A stretch of DNA of 64,000 nt from Lachnospiraceae bacterium (GCA_900759665.1 CAAEWE010000006.1:1-64000); one strand, 5' to 3'. Shown: positions 53,085 through 62,393, numbered from the stretch's first letter. Program-made: numbers and translations. Notes: generated by a model not told the origin, from the sequence alone.

Positions 53085-54341
53085 ATGAAAAAGATACCAT
53101 TTGTAACCAAAGAACAGGTCGAGGAGATCGCAAAGACATATCCGACCCCTTTCCACATCTATGATGAGAAGGGCATCAGAGAGAATGCAAGACGTCTGAA
53201 GGCTGCATTTTCCTGGAATAAAGGATATCGGGAGTATTTTGCGGTAAAGGCAACGCCCAATCCATTTATTCTGAAGATCCTTCAGGAAGAGGGCTGTGGT
53301 GTTGACTGTTCATCCCTGACAGAGCTGATGATGTCTGAGAAGTGTGGCTTCTTGGGCAGTGACATAATGTTTTCTTCCAATGTGACACCGGCAGAGGAGT
53401 ATGTAAAGGCAAAAGAGCTGGGAGCATTTATCAATCTGGATGATATTACCCACATTGATTTTCTGAAGGACTGTGCAGGTATTCCGGAGACGATCTGCTG
53501 TCGTTACAATCCGGGAGGAGTATTCCAGCTTGGTACGGATATCATGGATAATCCGGGAGATGCCAAGTATGGTATGACAAAGGAGCAGATGATCGAGGCG
53601 TTCAAGAGATTGAAAGAACTTGGTGCAAAGCGTTTTGGTATCCATTCCTTCCTTGCCAGCAACACTGTGTCTAATGAGTATTATCCGACACTGGCAGGTA
53701 TTCTGTTTGAGCTTGCTGTGGAGTTAAAGGAAAAGACAGGCGTGGAGATCGCATTTATTAATCTCTCCGGTGGAGTTGGCATTCCATATACACCGGATAA
53801 GGAGCCAAACAATATCGAGATCATCGGTGACGGTGTCCGTCAGAAATTTGAGGAGATCATGGTTCCGGCAGGTATGGGCGACGTTGCAATCTTTACAGAG
53901 CTTGGACGTTTTATGCTGGCTCCGTATGGCGGTCTGGTGACAAAGGCAATTCATGAGAAGCATATTTATAAAGAATATATTGGTGTGGATGCATGTGCGG
54001 CAAATCTGATGCGTCCGGCAATGTACGGTGCTTATCATCATATCACCGTGCTTGGCAAGGAGGATGCACCTTGCGATCACAAGTATGATGTGACAGGTTC
54101 TCTCTGTGAGAACAATGATAAATTTGCCATTGACCGTATGCTTCCAAAGATCGATATGGGAGATTACCTGTTTATTCATGATGCAGGTGCCCACGGCTTT
54201 GCGATGGGATACAATTACAATGGACGTCTTCGTTCTTCAGAGCTGCTTTTGCAGGAGGACGGCAGCGTGAAGATGATCCGCCGTGCTGAGACTCCGGCAG
54301 ATTATTTTGCCACATTTGATTTCTGTGATATCCTGAAATGA
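53085..54341 (+). CDS. lysA: Diaminopimelate decarboxylase family protein
   Basis: A 418-residue PLP enzyme of the alanine racemase-fold decarboxylases. YFAVKATPNPFIL contains the PLP lysine; INLSGGVGIPY, FTELGRFMLAPYG and the GSLCENNDKFA active-site cysteine fit LysA, which makes lysine from meso-diaminopimelate. The start at 53085 follows AGGAAG; an upstream TTG is rejected. It is monocistronic, between the long palindrome and the flagellar genes. A related carboxy(nor)spermidine decarboxylase role is less likely but not excluded. Confidence 0.87.
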   Translation: MKKIPFVTKEQVEEIAKTYPTPFHIYDEKGIRENARRLKAAFSWNKGYREYFAVKATPNPFILKILQEEGCGVDCSSLTELMMSEKCGFLGSDIMFSSNVTPAEEYVKAKELGAFINLDDITHIDFLKDCAGIPETICCRYNPGGVFQLGTDIMDNPGDAKYGMTKEQMIEAFKRLKELGAKRFGIHSFLASNTVSNEYYPTLAGILFELAVELKEKTGVEIAFINLSGGVGIPYTPDKEPNNIEIIGDGVRQKFEEIMVPAGMGDVAIFTELGRFMLAPYGGLVTKAIHEKHIYKEYIGVDACAANLMRPAMYGAYHHITVLGKEDAPCDHKYDVTGSLCENNDKFAIDRMLPKIDMGDYLFIHDAGAHGFAMGYNYNGRLRSSELLLQEDGSVKMIRRAETPADYFATFDFCDILK

Positions 54342-54445
54342 TTATAGGAAAATCATATTGAAAACCGTGCCACATCAGAAACAGTCTGGGTACTGTTTAT
54401 TTTCTGGTGTGGAAAGTCTGAGTCAATAAAATAGCGTAAAATTGA

Positions 54446-54485
54446 AATTTAACACCTTTTTGTAAAAGAAGGTGTTAAATTTTTT
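54446..54485. terminator. Terminator after lysA
   Basis: AATTTAACACCTT pairs perfectly with AAGGTGTTAAATT (54446-54458 with 54469-54481), followed by TTTTG. Confidence 0.88.
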
Positions 54486-54501
54486 GCAAATATTTCCGAT
54501 A
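54476..54501 (+). promoter_or_regulatory. Sigma-D (sigma-28) promoter of flgM
   Basis: TAAA (54476-54479), 16 bases, CCGATA (54496-54501) fits the TAAA/GCCGATAT flagellar consensus. The -35 lies in the 3' arm of the lysA terminator. Confidence 0.75.
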
Positions 54502-54548
54502 CACATATAGAGAAAATGAAAATGCAGAATATTTAGGTGGTGATTATT

Positions 54549-54827
54549 ATGAGAATTGATGCATACAATCAGATCAGTCAGATATATCAGGCAAGCAAGC
54601 CAAAGAAGATCACAAAGAAAAATGAAGCCACTGTAAAGGAGCAGTATACCGTATCCAGCAAGGGGCAGGATTATCAGACGGCGAGGAAAGCACTTGCAGC
54701 AGTACCGGATATCCGCGAGGAAAAGGTTACAGCACTGAAGGAGCAGATTGCATCCGGCAGCTATAATGTATCTGCACAGGAGATTGCAGATTCTGTTGTG
54801 AGCAAGTTTTTTGATTCCAGTATCTGA
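54549..54827 (+). CDS. flgM: Anti-sigma-28 factor FlgM
   Basis: A 92-residue protein. The N-terminal half is polar and probably disordered; the C-terminal half (IREEKVTALKEQIASGSYNVSAQEIADSVVSKFF) is the classic FlgM sigma-binding region. FlgM holds the flagellar sigma factor inactive until it is exported through the completed hook. AGGTGG lies eight bases before ATG 54549. It heads the late operon behind a sigma-D promoter, giving feedback control. Confidence 0.93.
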   Translation: MRIDAYNQISQIYQASKPKKITKKNEATVKEQYTVSSKGQDYQTARKALAAVPDIREEKVTALKEQIASGSYNVSAQEIADSVVSKFFDSSI

Positions 54828-54847
54828 TAAGGAAATGAGGTAGCCCA

Positions 54848-55363
54848 TTGGCCAGTTTAATGGAAGAATTGATCACGGTACTTGGCAGAGAGAAGGAGAT
54901 TTATGAGAAGCTGATCCCAATCTCTGAGAGGAAAACCGTTGTGCTGATCCGGGAGGATCTTCAGGAGCTTCAGAAGGTTACGGATGAGGAACAGCAGCTT
55001 TTGGATGCTGCATACGCAGCAGACAGGAAACGGGAGAAGATCATTGCAGACATCGGAGTGGTATTAAACCGCAAGCCGGAGGAGCTTGATCTTACTACAT
55101 TGGCGAAGCTTATGGCAAGGCAGCCGCAGGAAAAGAAAAAGCTCAGCGAGCTTCATGATTCGTTAAAGCTTGTGATGGACAGACTCGTCAATGTTAACCA
55201 GAAAAATAAAGAATTAATTGAAAATTCCCTCGAAATGATTGAATTCAATATGAATTTTATTCAAAGTACACGGATGTCACCGGGGAGTAATAATTACAAT
55301 CGCAATGCATCGAGCAGCTACGGTGTTGATATGGGACCGGGAGCTTTCGATGCGAAGCAGTAA
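54848..55363 (+). CDS. flgN: FlgN-like export chaperone
   Basis: A 171-residue, mostly helical protein (MASLMEELITVLGREKEIYEKLIPISERK...), with the FlgN layout of two long helices and a flexible tail (SPGSNNYNRNASSSYG). FlgN binds FlgK and FlgL and brings them to the export gate. The TTG start has GAGG seven bases ahead. It lies between flgM and flgK as in other Firmicutes. Confidence 0.88.
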   Translation: MASLMEELITVLGREKEIYEKLIPISERKTVVLIREDLQELQKVTDEEQQLLDAAYAADRKREKIIADIGVVLNRKPEELDLTTLAKLMARQPQEKKKLSELHDSLKLVMDRLVNVNQKNKELIENSLEMIEFNMNFIQSTRMSPGSNNYNRNASSSYGVDMGPGAFDAKQ

Positions 55364-55373
55364 TTGTTGGAGT

Positions 55374-55439
55374 CAGTTATGTGACTGGCTTTGTCCGGTT
55401 ATATGACTGGTTTTTATCAGTTATATAACTGGATTTTGC
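55374..55439 (+). repeat. Three tandem 22-bp palindromic units between flgN and flgK
   Basis: Units at 55374-55395, 55396-55417 and 55418-55439 each start with a palindrome-like C(A/G)GTTAT(A/G)T(A/G)ACTGG followed by a T-rich spacer. The third is the most perfect palindrome (CAGTTATATAACTG). A GCCGAG/CTCGGC hairpin follows (55438-55451), then CCCCGGGG and a T run. Confidence 0.75.
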
Positions 55440-55526
55440 CGAGAACTCGGCACCCCGGGGACATTCTTTTTTTGATTTTCAGGGGGATCAGGCAGATGAC
55501 ATAAACAGAAAGGCATAGGTATCAGC

Positions 55527-57443
55527 ATGGGAAGCTTATTTACAAGTTTTAATTCCGGTGTGTCAGGACTTCATGCGGCACAGTCCGGATTAAATACCAC
55601 ATCTCACAATCTCGCAAATGTGAAGACGCAGGGATATACCAGACAGCAGAATATCCAGGTAGATTCTTACTATCAGAATGTAAAGGTGGCTGTGGATGGT
55701 TCCCTGATCCAGACCGGTATGGGTACTACTGTGTCTGCGGTACGCCAGATCAGGGATATGTTTCTGGACAAGGAGTTTCGTCTGGAGACCGGACGTCAGG
55801 CTTTTTATGAAAAATTATCCGAGACAGCCGGAGAGATCGAGGATATCTTTGGAGAGACGGAAGGTATGGAGTTTCGTGAGAATCTGCAGGCTCTGTGGAA
55901 TGTGATGCAGGAAATGGCAAACAATCCGGAGGATATCACTAAGAGACAGCTTTTTGTCTCCACGGCACAGTCCTTTCTGGAGACTTCCCAGAATGTATAT
56001 AGTCAGATCAACACCTATCAGGTCAGTCTGAATACAGAGATCAGCGATCAGGTAGACAAGATCAATGAAATAGGAGAAAAGATTGCCTATTACAATCAGC
56101 AGATCGTCAAGATCGAGGCAGCCGGTGTGGAGAATGCCAATGACTACCGGGATGCGAGAAATCAGCTTCTGGATGAATTAAGCACCTATGTAAATTTTAC
56201 CTTCCAGGAGGATGAAAAGGGTGGCATGCAGGTGTATATTGAGCAGGCTCTTTTTGTGGATGGCGGGCTGAACTATCACCTGGGATGTGAGACCATGCCT
56301 GGCACAGGATTTTATAAGGTGCGCTGGCTGGACAATGGTTACGGGGATGCGTTTGACACATCAGAAGCATATTCCAACGACAGAAAGACCGATGTAGGCT
56401 CCCTGCGGGGAGTGCTCACAGCGAGAGGGTTAAAGATTGCCGATTACTCCGATATGCCGCAGATGCCGGTGAAGGATGATTACACCAATGATACGGGTGT
56501 GTTTGATGAGATTGCCTACAAGGTGGCAATGAAGGATTACAATGCACAGGTAAAGCGTTACAATAATACCACAGGTAATTCGATCATTACCCAGATACAG
56601 GCACAGTTTGACCAGCTTGTTCATAATGTGGTGAAGCAGATCAATGATGCCTTTGCCCCGAATGTTGAGATATCCGGAGATAAGGTGGATCTGGATGGTG
56701 CAACCACCGGAACGACAGAAAAGGGAGACGTTTTTGATCTGACAAAGCTTACCAATGGCACCTATAAGATATTGGATGTACGGAATTGTCCGGTGGGCAC
56801 CGATGACAATGCGACTATCGGTACGGAAGTATTCTCCAGAGGGCAGGTGGACCGCTATCAAAAGATCACTCTGGACAGTCAGATCTATACCACAGATGCC
56901 GATGGCAATCAGGTCGGTCTGGCTCAGAAGACAGTGGATGCCGATGGCAATGAGACATACACTCTTTACCTGTATAACGAGGAAAATGAAAGTGACATTG
57001 ACTGGATGTACACCTTAAACAGTCTGGTGATCAACAAGGATCTGCTGGCAGATTATTCCCTGTTGGAGGTAAAAGCCAATCCGGAGCAGGGTCTGGAGGG
57101 AGCGTATGCCTTTGGCGGCAATCTGTTTCAGGATCTTTTAAATTCCTGGGACAAAGAACTGGGGGTGCTGGATCCGAATTCACTGGCAGCGTATGATTTT
57201 GACGATTATTATACCAATATGATCGGTGGTCTTGGTGTCCGCGGAAATGGCTGGAACAGCATGGTGGACTATCAGAAGTCGCAGGTGGAGAGCATTGAGG
57301 ATAAACGGCAGCAGGTTAACGGAGTATCATCCGATGAGGAACTGGTCAATATGATGCTGTATCAGCATGCATATAATGCAGCATCCAGATATATCAATAC
57401 CATTGATAGTATGCTGCAGTATCTGATCGAGAGACTGGGATAG
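55527..57443 (+). CDS. flgK: Flagellar hook-filament junction protein FlgK, copy 1
   Basis: A 638-residue axial protein that joins hook and filament. N-terminal SLFTSFNSGVSGLHAAQSGLNTTSHNLANVKTQGYTRQ is the flagellar rod/hook signature, and the C-terminal helix (VNGVSSDEELVNMMLYQHAYNAASRYINTIDSMLQYLIERLG) matches it in the core. The middle region is variable and larger than in model FlgK. It follows flgN, its chaperone gene. Confidence 0.93.
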   Translation: MGSLFTSFNSGVSGLHAAQSGLNTTSHNLANVKTQGYTRQQNIQVDSYYQNVKVAVDGSLIQTGMGTTVSAVRQIRDMFLDKEFRLETGRQAFYEKLSETAGEIEDIFGETEGMEFRENLQALWNVMQEMANNPEDITKRQLFVSTAQSFLETSQNVYSQINTYQVSLNTEISDQVDKINEIGEKIAYYNQQIVKIEAAGVENANDYRDARNQLLDELSTYVNFTFQEDEKGGMQVYIEQALFVDGGLNYHLGCETMPGTGFYKVRWLDNGYGDAFDTSEAYSNDRKTDVGSLRGVLTARGLKIADYSDMPQMPVKDDYTNDTGVFDEIAYKVAMKDYNAQVKRYNNTTGNSIITQIQAQFDQLVHNVVKQINDAFAPNVEISGDKVDLDGATTGTTEKGDVFDLTKLTNGTYKILDVRNCPVGTDDNATIGTEVFSRGQVDRYQKITLDSQIYTTDADGNQVGLAQKTVDADGNETYTLYLYNEENESDIDWMYTLNSLVINKDLLADYSLLEVKANPEQGLEGAYAFGGNLFQDLLNSWDKELGVLDPNSLAAYDFDDYYTNMIGGLGVRGNGWNSMVDYQKSQVESIEDKRQQVNGVSSDEELVNMMLYQHAYNAASRYINTIDSMLQYLIERLG

Positions 57444-57450
57444 GAGGACA

Positions 57451-57531
57451 GTGTGAAAAATAAATTTTCACACGCGAGATTTGTGTCTGCGCGCACTTGA
57501 CACAAACTCGGTATGCGCAAAAACGTGCGCA
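57451..57531 (+). repeat. Three consecutive hairpins between the two flgK genes
   Basis: 57451-57473 (GTGTGAAAA/TTTTCACAC, 9 bp), 57480-57506 (TTTGTGTC/GACACAAA, 8 bp) and 57514-57531 (TGCGCA/TGCGCA, 6 bp). All are perfect stems; none ends in a T run. The last stops ten bases before the copy 2 ribosome site. Confidence 0.7.
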
Positions 57532-57546
57532 GAAATGAGGAAGCAT

Positions 57547-59493
57547 ATGCCATCTACATTTTTTGGACTAAACATTGCCACATCCGGCATGAATACATAT
57601 AACGCCGGGTTAAACACCACGGCACACAATATTGCAAACCGCAACACCAAGGGGTATACCAGACAGACGGTGGAGCAGCAGGCAAAGATCCCGTTAAGTC
57701 TCGGCACATCCTATGGTATGTTGGGAACCGGTGTAAATGCGACGGATATTGTGAGCAGCAGGGATGTTTATTATGATTATAAGTACCGCAAGAGCAATGC
57801 GGTTTATGGCAGATACGATACCATGAATCATTATCTGGCCAATATACAGAGTTATCTGTACTCCAAGGACTCAGAGTCCGGCGGTATTACCAATGCACTG
57901 GATGAGTTTTTTAAGACCATTTCCCAACAGACGACGGATGCCTCTGATACAACGATGCGCCGGCAGGTATCCGGAGCAGCAGATACCTTGATGAGCTTTG
58001 TGCGGGAGACAGCGAATAATCTGCAGACAGCACAGAAGGAGATCAATACACAGATCAAAAGTGCTGTTGACAAGATCAACACTTACGCAAAGCAGATCGC
58101 ATCACTGAATAAGCAGATCAATACTCTGGAAGTAAACGGCGGCACCGCAAATGATCTCCGTGACCAGAGAGCGAAGGCAGTGGATGAGCTTTCGGCACTG
58201 GTAGATGTGGAAGTCGTTACAGACTCGCCAAAGGATGGAAACGGTGTGGAGGAGTTTCTGGTATTTATCGGGGATGGTGTTCTGGTGGATACCTATATGA
58301 CCAACCAGCTGCAGATCGAGACGAGTACCACAAAGGCAAACCAGACTGACAATGAGGGTCTTTACAATATCAAATGGAGCAATGGCCAGGACTTTAATAT
58401 CCGCAGTGGGATTCTCGGGGGAGAGCTTCAGGCACTGCTGGAACTGCGGGATGGCAATAATGCAGAGAATTTCGCAGCAACACTGACCGGATATGATGCA
58501 GGAGGAAATGGAACCGCAGGAACGATTAAGCTGAAAGCCTCCCAGGGAGATTCCACCTGCAGTGCCAATGCATGGGATCTGTCCAAGTTAAATATTCCGG
58601 AGAGTGATGGAAAGCTTCGGATCTATAACTATGAGTTTCAGTATGATTCCTTCGAGGTGTCCGTCTGTGCCGATGGCAGTTATGAATATACCTTTACTTT
58701 AAAGGATACCATTAAGGACGGAGAGCAGAAGCATCTGGATGTGGCAATGGCAAAGGGAGAGACAACATCCACTGTGGGAGACAGTGTAGACTTCCGTGGG
58801 ATTCCGTATTATATGTCCCAGTTAAATGAGTTTGTCCGCACATTTTCTGCAAACTTCAATCAGGTGCAGAATGGCGGTTATGATCTCTATCAGGAAAAGG
58901 GCTGTGATCTGTTTGTGGCTGCACCGTTAGCCAACGGAGGACAGTTTGATATGACAGAGCTTTTGTATAACAAGACGGACGGATGCTATTATATTAATGG
59001 TGTGGCACAAAAGGGACTTAGTGGAGCGGATGTGGTTTATACGTTCTCCTCCAAGGCAGAGAAAGGTAAGTCATTATCTTATTATAATATGACAGCATTG
59101 AGTGTCCAGGTGTCCGATGAGATATTAAATGATGGCAAGAAGCTGGCATTTTCGACAGAGGCCAATGCTGGTGTGGCATCCCGTGAGAATCTTACGAAGA
59201 TGTCAGCTCTGCGGGAGGACAACAGTATGTTTAAGCAGGGCATCCCTTCCAACTTCCTTGCAGTTATGACAGCGACGGTCGGCGTAGACGGAGCCAAGAT
59301 TGATGACTGTACGACCAATTCCAAAAATATTCTGGATGCCGTAGAGAACCGCCGTCTTTCCAAGTCTGGTGTGGATGAGGATGAAGAAGGAAAGAACATG
59401 ATCGAATATCAGAACCTGTTGAAATATCAGTATCGGGTCATATCGATCATGAATGAAGTTTTAGATAAACTGATCAACGGTACCGGCGTATAA
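57547..59493 (+). CDS. flgK: FlgK paralogue, copy 2
   Basis: A 648-residue protein with the same architecture as copy 1: N-terminal STFFGLNIATSGMNTYNAGLNTTAHNIANRNTKGYTRQ and a C-terminal axial helix (MIEYQNLLKYQYRVISIMNEVLDKLINGTGV). The two copies share the ends but differ in the middle, as expected for an old duplication. GAGG lies six bases before ATG 57547. It could form a second junction ring or replace copy 1 under some conditions. Confidence 0.88.
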   Translation: MPSTFFGLNIATSGMNTYNAGLNTTAHNIANRNTKGYTRQTVEQQAKIPLSLGTSYGMLGTGVNATDIVSSRDVYYDYKYRKSNAVYGRYDTMNHYLANIQSYLYSKDSESGGITNALDEFFKTISQQTTDASDTTMRRQVSGAADTLMSFVRETANNLQTAQKEINTQIKSAVDKINTYAKQIASLNKQINTLEVNGGTANDLRDQRAKAVDELSALVDVEVVTDSPKDGNGVEEFLVFIGDGVLVDTYMTNQLQIETSTTKANQTDNEGLYNIKWSNGQDFNIRSGILGGELQALLELRDGNNAENFAATLTGYDAGGNGTAGTIKLKASQGDSTCSANAWDLSKLNIPESDGKLRIYNYEFQYDSFEVSVCADGSYEYTFTLKDTIKDGEQKHLDVAMAKGETTSTVGDSVDFRGIPYYMSQLNEFVRTFSANFNQVQNGGYDLYQEKGCDLFVAAPLANGGQFDMTELLYNKTDGCYYINGVAQKGLSGADVVYTFSSKAEKGKSLSYYNMTALSVQVSDEILNDGKKLAFSTEANAGVASRENLTKMSALREDNSMFKQGIPSNFLAVMTATVGVDGAKIDDCTTNSKNILDAVENRRLSKSGVDEDEEGKNMIEYQNLLKYQYRVISIMNEVLDKLINGTGV

Positions 59494-59516
59494 GACCAGA
59501 AAGAGAGTGTGAAACC

Positions 59517-61049
59517 ATGAGAGTAACCAATTCGATGATATCCAATAGTGCACAGTCACATATTGGCAATGCAAAAAGCAGTCTGCTCAAATATGAGGAG
59601 CAGTTTACATCAGAGAAAAAGATCCAGAGACCTTCCGATGACCCTACCGTGGCAGTACGTGCACTGAAATACCGCAGCACCGTGTCACAGATCACACAGT
59701 ATGTAGAAAAGAACGTCAAGGATGCCATGTCATGGATGGACACCACAGAGTCTGCTCTGAAAAATATCAACTCAGTGCTGGTGGATATGAAGGGATATCT
59801 GAACCAGGGAGCCAATGATTATCTGGCACAGGATGAGAGAAATTCTGTCTTGTCTGTATTAAAGCAGTATGTATCTTCTATTTTTGAGGATGAGGCAAAC
59901 TCCGATTACTCCGGCAGATATGTGTTTACCGGTTACCGGACAGATACTTCTCTGCTGTTTAGTGAGGCAGCCAAAAATCTTACGTATGACATTAAGGAAA
60001 ACTTCAAATATACAGATATCGGTACGGTAAATGTGGTTACAGGAAATGTCACCTATCAGGATGGTAACAGTGCACAGGATTATGCAGATCAGATGACAAA
60101 GATCAAAAAGCAGTCCTTCTATAAGATTCAGCTGGCATACAAGAACTGCTCCAAGGCATCCTATGCTTCCGTGAAGGGTGGCACCAATACACAGGAAAAT
60201 TATGTTACTTTGACCAGCTCTTATAAGAATGCAGCGGGACAGAGTGTCACCAAAACCTACAATACTGTCACAAGAGCTTCCAGCGATGCGAATGCTTATG
60301 ATGTCGGGGATGACGAGGTGGTTTATCTTTATGACACCGGTGAAGTGCTTGTGGGCAAAAATGTCTATGGGGAGCTTCAGGAAAATCAGGCAGAGTTTCA
60401 GGTGAACTATTGCAAGTCGGAGTTTGACAAGAGCGATATCCGGCCGGAGATGTATTTTGAGTGTCAGAGTTACAATCAGGTATCCAAGAAGGAGATTACC
60501 TATTCTGATCCGGCGGAACAGACCATTCAGTATGAGGTAAACTTCAGCCAGAATATGACTGTCAATACACAGGGGATGGATGCGATCGATACGGATATTT
60601 ATCGTGTGATCGATTATCTTGCCAATGTTATCAATGACGTGGATGATGCAGAAAAGCGTATCGCCGATGCAGAAAAGATGATCGCAAACTGCAAGGATCC
60701 GGCAGAAAAGAAGGATCTGGAGGCCTATAAGGAATCGCTGGAAACAGAAAAGTCTCTTCGTGTGACGGTTATGACAGAGGCCTTTGGCAAAGGACTTAGT
60801 ATGGTGGATAAGGCACAGGAGAAGTTAAATGTGGCAGTGGCAGATCTGGGTACAAGATATTCCCGCGTCAAACTGACTTACGATAAGCTGTCCGACCAGA
60901 AGGTGGACGTGGAGGAGCAGTTGTCTAATAATGAGGATGTGGATATCTCCGATGCTTATATCAATATGACACAGGCAGATAACCTGTATCAGTATGCATT
61001 AACGGCGACATCCAAGATACTGGGCAATACATTGCTGGATTATATTTAA
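59517..61049 (+). CDS. flgL: Flagellar hook-filament junction protein FlgL
   Basis: A 510-residue flagellin-like protein: MRVTNSMISNSAQSHIGNAKSSL... and KIQRPSDDPTVAVRALKYRS are FlgL/flagellin N-terminal signatures, and the C-terminal helix (INMTQADNLYQYALTATSKILGNTLLDYI) completes the coiled core. It is much longer than E. coli FlgL, with an insert of about 200 residues in the surface domain. It lies 23 bases after the second flgK. Confidence 0.93.
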   Translation: MRVTNSMISNSAQSHIGNAKSSLLKYEEQFTSEKKIQRPSDDPTVAVRALKYRSTVSQITQYVEKNVKDAMSWMDTTESALKNINSVLVDMKGYLNQGANDYLAQDERNSVLSVLKQYVSSIFEDEANSDYSGRYVFTGYRTDTSLLFSEAAKNLTYDIKENFKYTDIGTVNVVTGNVTYQDGNSAQDYADQMTKIKKQSFYKIQLAYKNCSKASYASVKGGTNTQENYVTLTSSYKNAAGQSVTKTYNTVTRASSDANAYDVGDDEVVYLYDTGEVLVGKNVYGELQENQAEFQVNYCKSEFDKSDIRPEMYFECQSYNQVSKKEITYSDPAEQTIQYEVNFSQNMTVNTQGMDAIDTDIYRVIDYLANVINDVDDAEKRIADAEKMIANCKDPAEKKDLEAYKESLETEKSLRVTVMTEAFGKGLSMVDKAQEKLNVAVADLGTRYSRVKLTYDKLSDQKVDVEEQLSNNEDVDISDAYINMTQADNLYQYALTATSKILGNTLLDYI

Positions 61050-61097
61050 TGTGATAAAGGTATTTGCAATTATTGTGCTTAGAAATGAGGGAAAGCT

Positions 61098-61544
61098 ATG
61101 AAGATTAAGACAAGATACTTTGGGGAGATTGACCTGGACGACAGCAAGATCGTTCATTTTGAAAACGGTCTGTTTGGTTTTGAGGAATATAAAGATTATA
61201 CGATCCTGTATGATTCCGAAGGAGAGGAAGAGCCGTTTTTCTCCTGGCTGCAGTGTACCACAGAGCAGAGCCTGGCATTTCCGGTGGTAAATCCGCAGAA
61301 GGTGCGGGAGGATTATGATCCTGTGGTCGAGGATGAACTGCTGCAGGGACTGGGAGAGTTTGGCGAGGACGATCTGGTAGTGCTTGTGCTGGCTACGATC
61401 CCGAAGGAGGTAGAGAAAACTTCCGTGAATCTGAAGGCTCCGTTGATCATCAATGCGGGCACCAGAAAGGGAGTGCAGCTTGTGGCGGATAATCAGGATT
61501 ATGAGATCAAACACTTCATCATGAAAACGGACAGGGAGGTGTAA
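61098..61544 (+). CDS. fliW: Flagellar assembly factor FliW
   Basis: A 148-residue protein ([37 protein letters not shown]...) with the family core FPVVNPQKV and the C-terminal [16 protein letters not shown]. FliW binds flagellin or CsrA; when flagellin is exported, FliW frees and then captures CsrA so flagellin mRNA is translated. It is followed by csrA, whose ribosome site is inside its last codons. Confidence 0.96.
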   Translation: MKIKTRYFGEIDLDDSKIVHFENGLFGFEEYKDYTILYDSEGEEEPFFSWLQCTTEQSLAFPVVNPQKVREDYDPVVEDELLQGLGEFGEDDLVVLVLATIPKEVEKTSVNLKAPLIINAGTRKGVQLVADNQDYEIKHFIMKTDREV

Positions 61545-61546
61545 AT

Positions 61547-61783
61547 ATGCTGGCATTAGCAAGAAAAGTCAACGAGTCCATTATGCTGGGCAATGACATC
61601 GAGATCACCCTGCTGGAGATCAAGGGAGATCAGGTAAAGATCGGCATCAGTGCACCGAAATCTGTTCCGATTTACCGCAAGGAGATCTATCTGCAGATCC
61701 AGGAGGAGAATAAACAGGCTGCCGGACAGGAAATTGATGTGGAGGCATTGAAAAATGCATTTCGTGGAAAGAATAAGAAATAA
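61547..61783 (+). CDS. csrA: Translational regulator CsrA
   Basis: A 78-residue RNA-binding dimer ([51 protein letters not shown]). It binds GGA-containing hairpins at ribosome sites, above all on flagellin mRNA. GGGAGG lies seven bases before the ATG, overlapping the end of fliW. The pairing with FliW is the normal Firmicutes switch. Confidence 0.97.
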   Translation: MLALARKVNESIMLGNDIEITLLEIKGDQVKIGISAPKSVPIYRKEIYLQIQEENKQAAGQEIDVEALKNAFRGKNKK

Positions 61784-61843
61784 ACTGTTTGTACGTCTGA
61801 TGGGCAGCAGGAAAAGCTGAATATTTGGGATTTGACAAGTTTT

Positions 61844-61875
61844 CGGAGGGAGATGTAATATTTTCCCTCCGTTTT
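61844..61875 (+). terminator. Terminator after csrA
   Basis: CGGAGGGA (61844-61851) pairs with TCCCTCCG (61864-61871), followed by TTTTG. Confidence 0.8.
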
Positions 61876-61883
61876 GCCGATAT
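61856..61883 (+). promoter_or_regulatory. Candidate sigma-D promoter of flaG-fliD
   Basis: CCGATAT (61877-61883), preceded by G, is a perfect -10. TAAT at 61856-61859 is a near -35, but the spacing is 17 bases, one more than ideal. The -35 lies in the loop of the csrA terminator. Confidence 0.55.
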
Positions 61884-61936
61884 AACATTTAGAAAAAGAC
61901 AACAAGGCGATTCATAAGCACACGGAGGTGTTAAGG

Positions 61937-62362
61937 ATGAAAATTGAAGCAATAGCAGGTGTCACGTCTAACACGGAGGGAGACTTTGACACAGCGAAAC
62001 AGGCAGATACGACAGGGAAGAGCAGTAGTTCTTCGCCTATTTCGGCGCCGATTGTAACGAAGGTTCTGACAAATGACAGCACGGCTGCAGATCTGATGCA
62101 GGATGATGAAACAGATGGACAGAATCCGGGATTAAAGGATCCCACCAAAAAGACCATTGATGCGATGATGTCTGAGGCCAATCAGAAGCTCAGCAGGACA
62201 CGTTGCGAGTATTCCTATGATGAACCCACCAGACGAGTATCCATTAAGGTTTATGATAAGGATACCGACAAGCTGATCCGTGAGGTTCCTCCGGAGAAGT
62301 CATTGGAAGCATTACAGAAAATCTGGGAGCTTGCGGGGATTATTGTAGATGAGAAGCGATAA
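61937..62362 (+). CDS. flaG: FlaG-family flagellar protein
   Basis: A 141-residue protein with a disordered Ser/Thr-rich N-terminus and a C-terminal domain (RTRCEYSYDEPTRRVSIKVYDKDTDKLIREVPPEKSLEALQKI) of the FlaG family, which influences filament length. GGAGG lies eight bases before ATG 61937. It precedes fliD as in many flagellates. Confidence 0.9.
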   Translation: MKIEAIAGVTSNTEGDFDTAKQADTTGKSSSSSPISAPIVTKVLTNDSTAADLMQDDETDGQNPGLKDPTKKTIDAMMSEANQKLSRTRCEYSYDEPTRRVSIKVYDKDTDKLIREVPPEKSLEALQKIWELAGIIVDEKR

Positions 62363-62393
62363 TATAGAATAATATCGAAATGGAGGTTTATAT

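Noticed and set aside
55374..55439. CRISPR array
   Set aside because: The 22-bp units abut directly, without variable spacers, and no cas gene is present.
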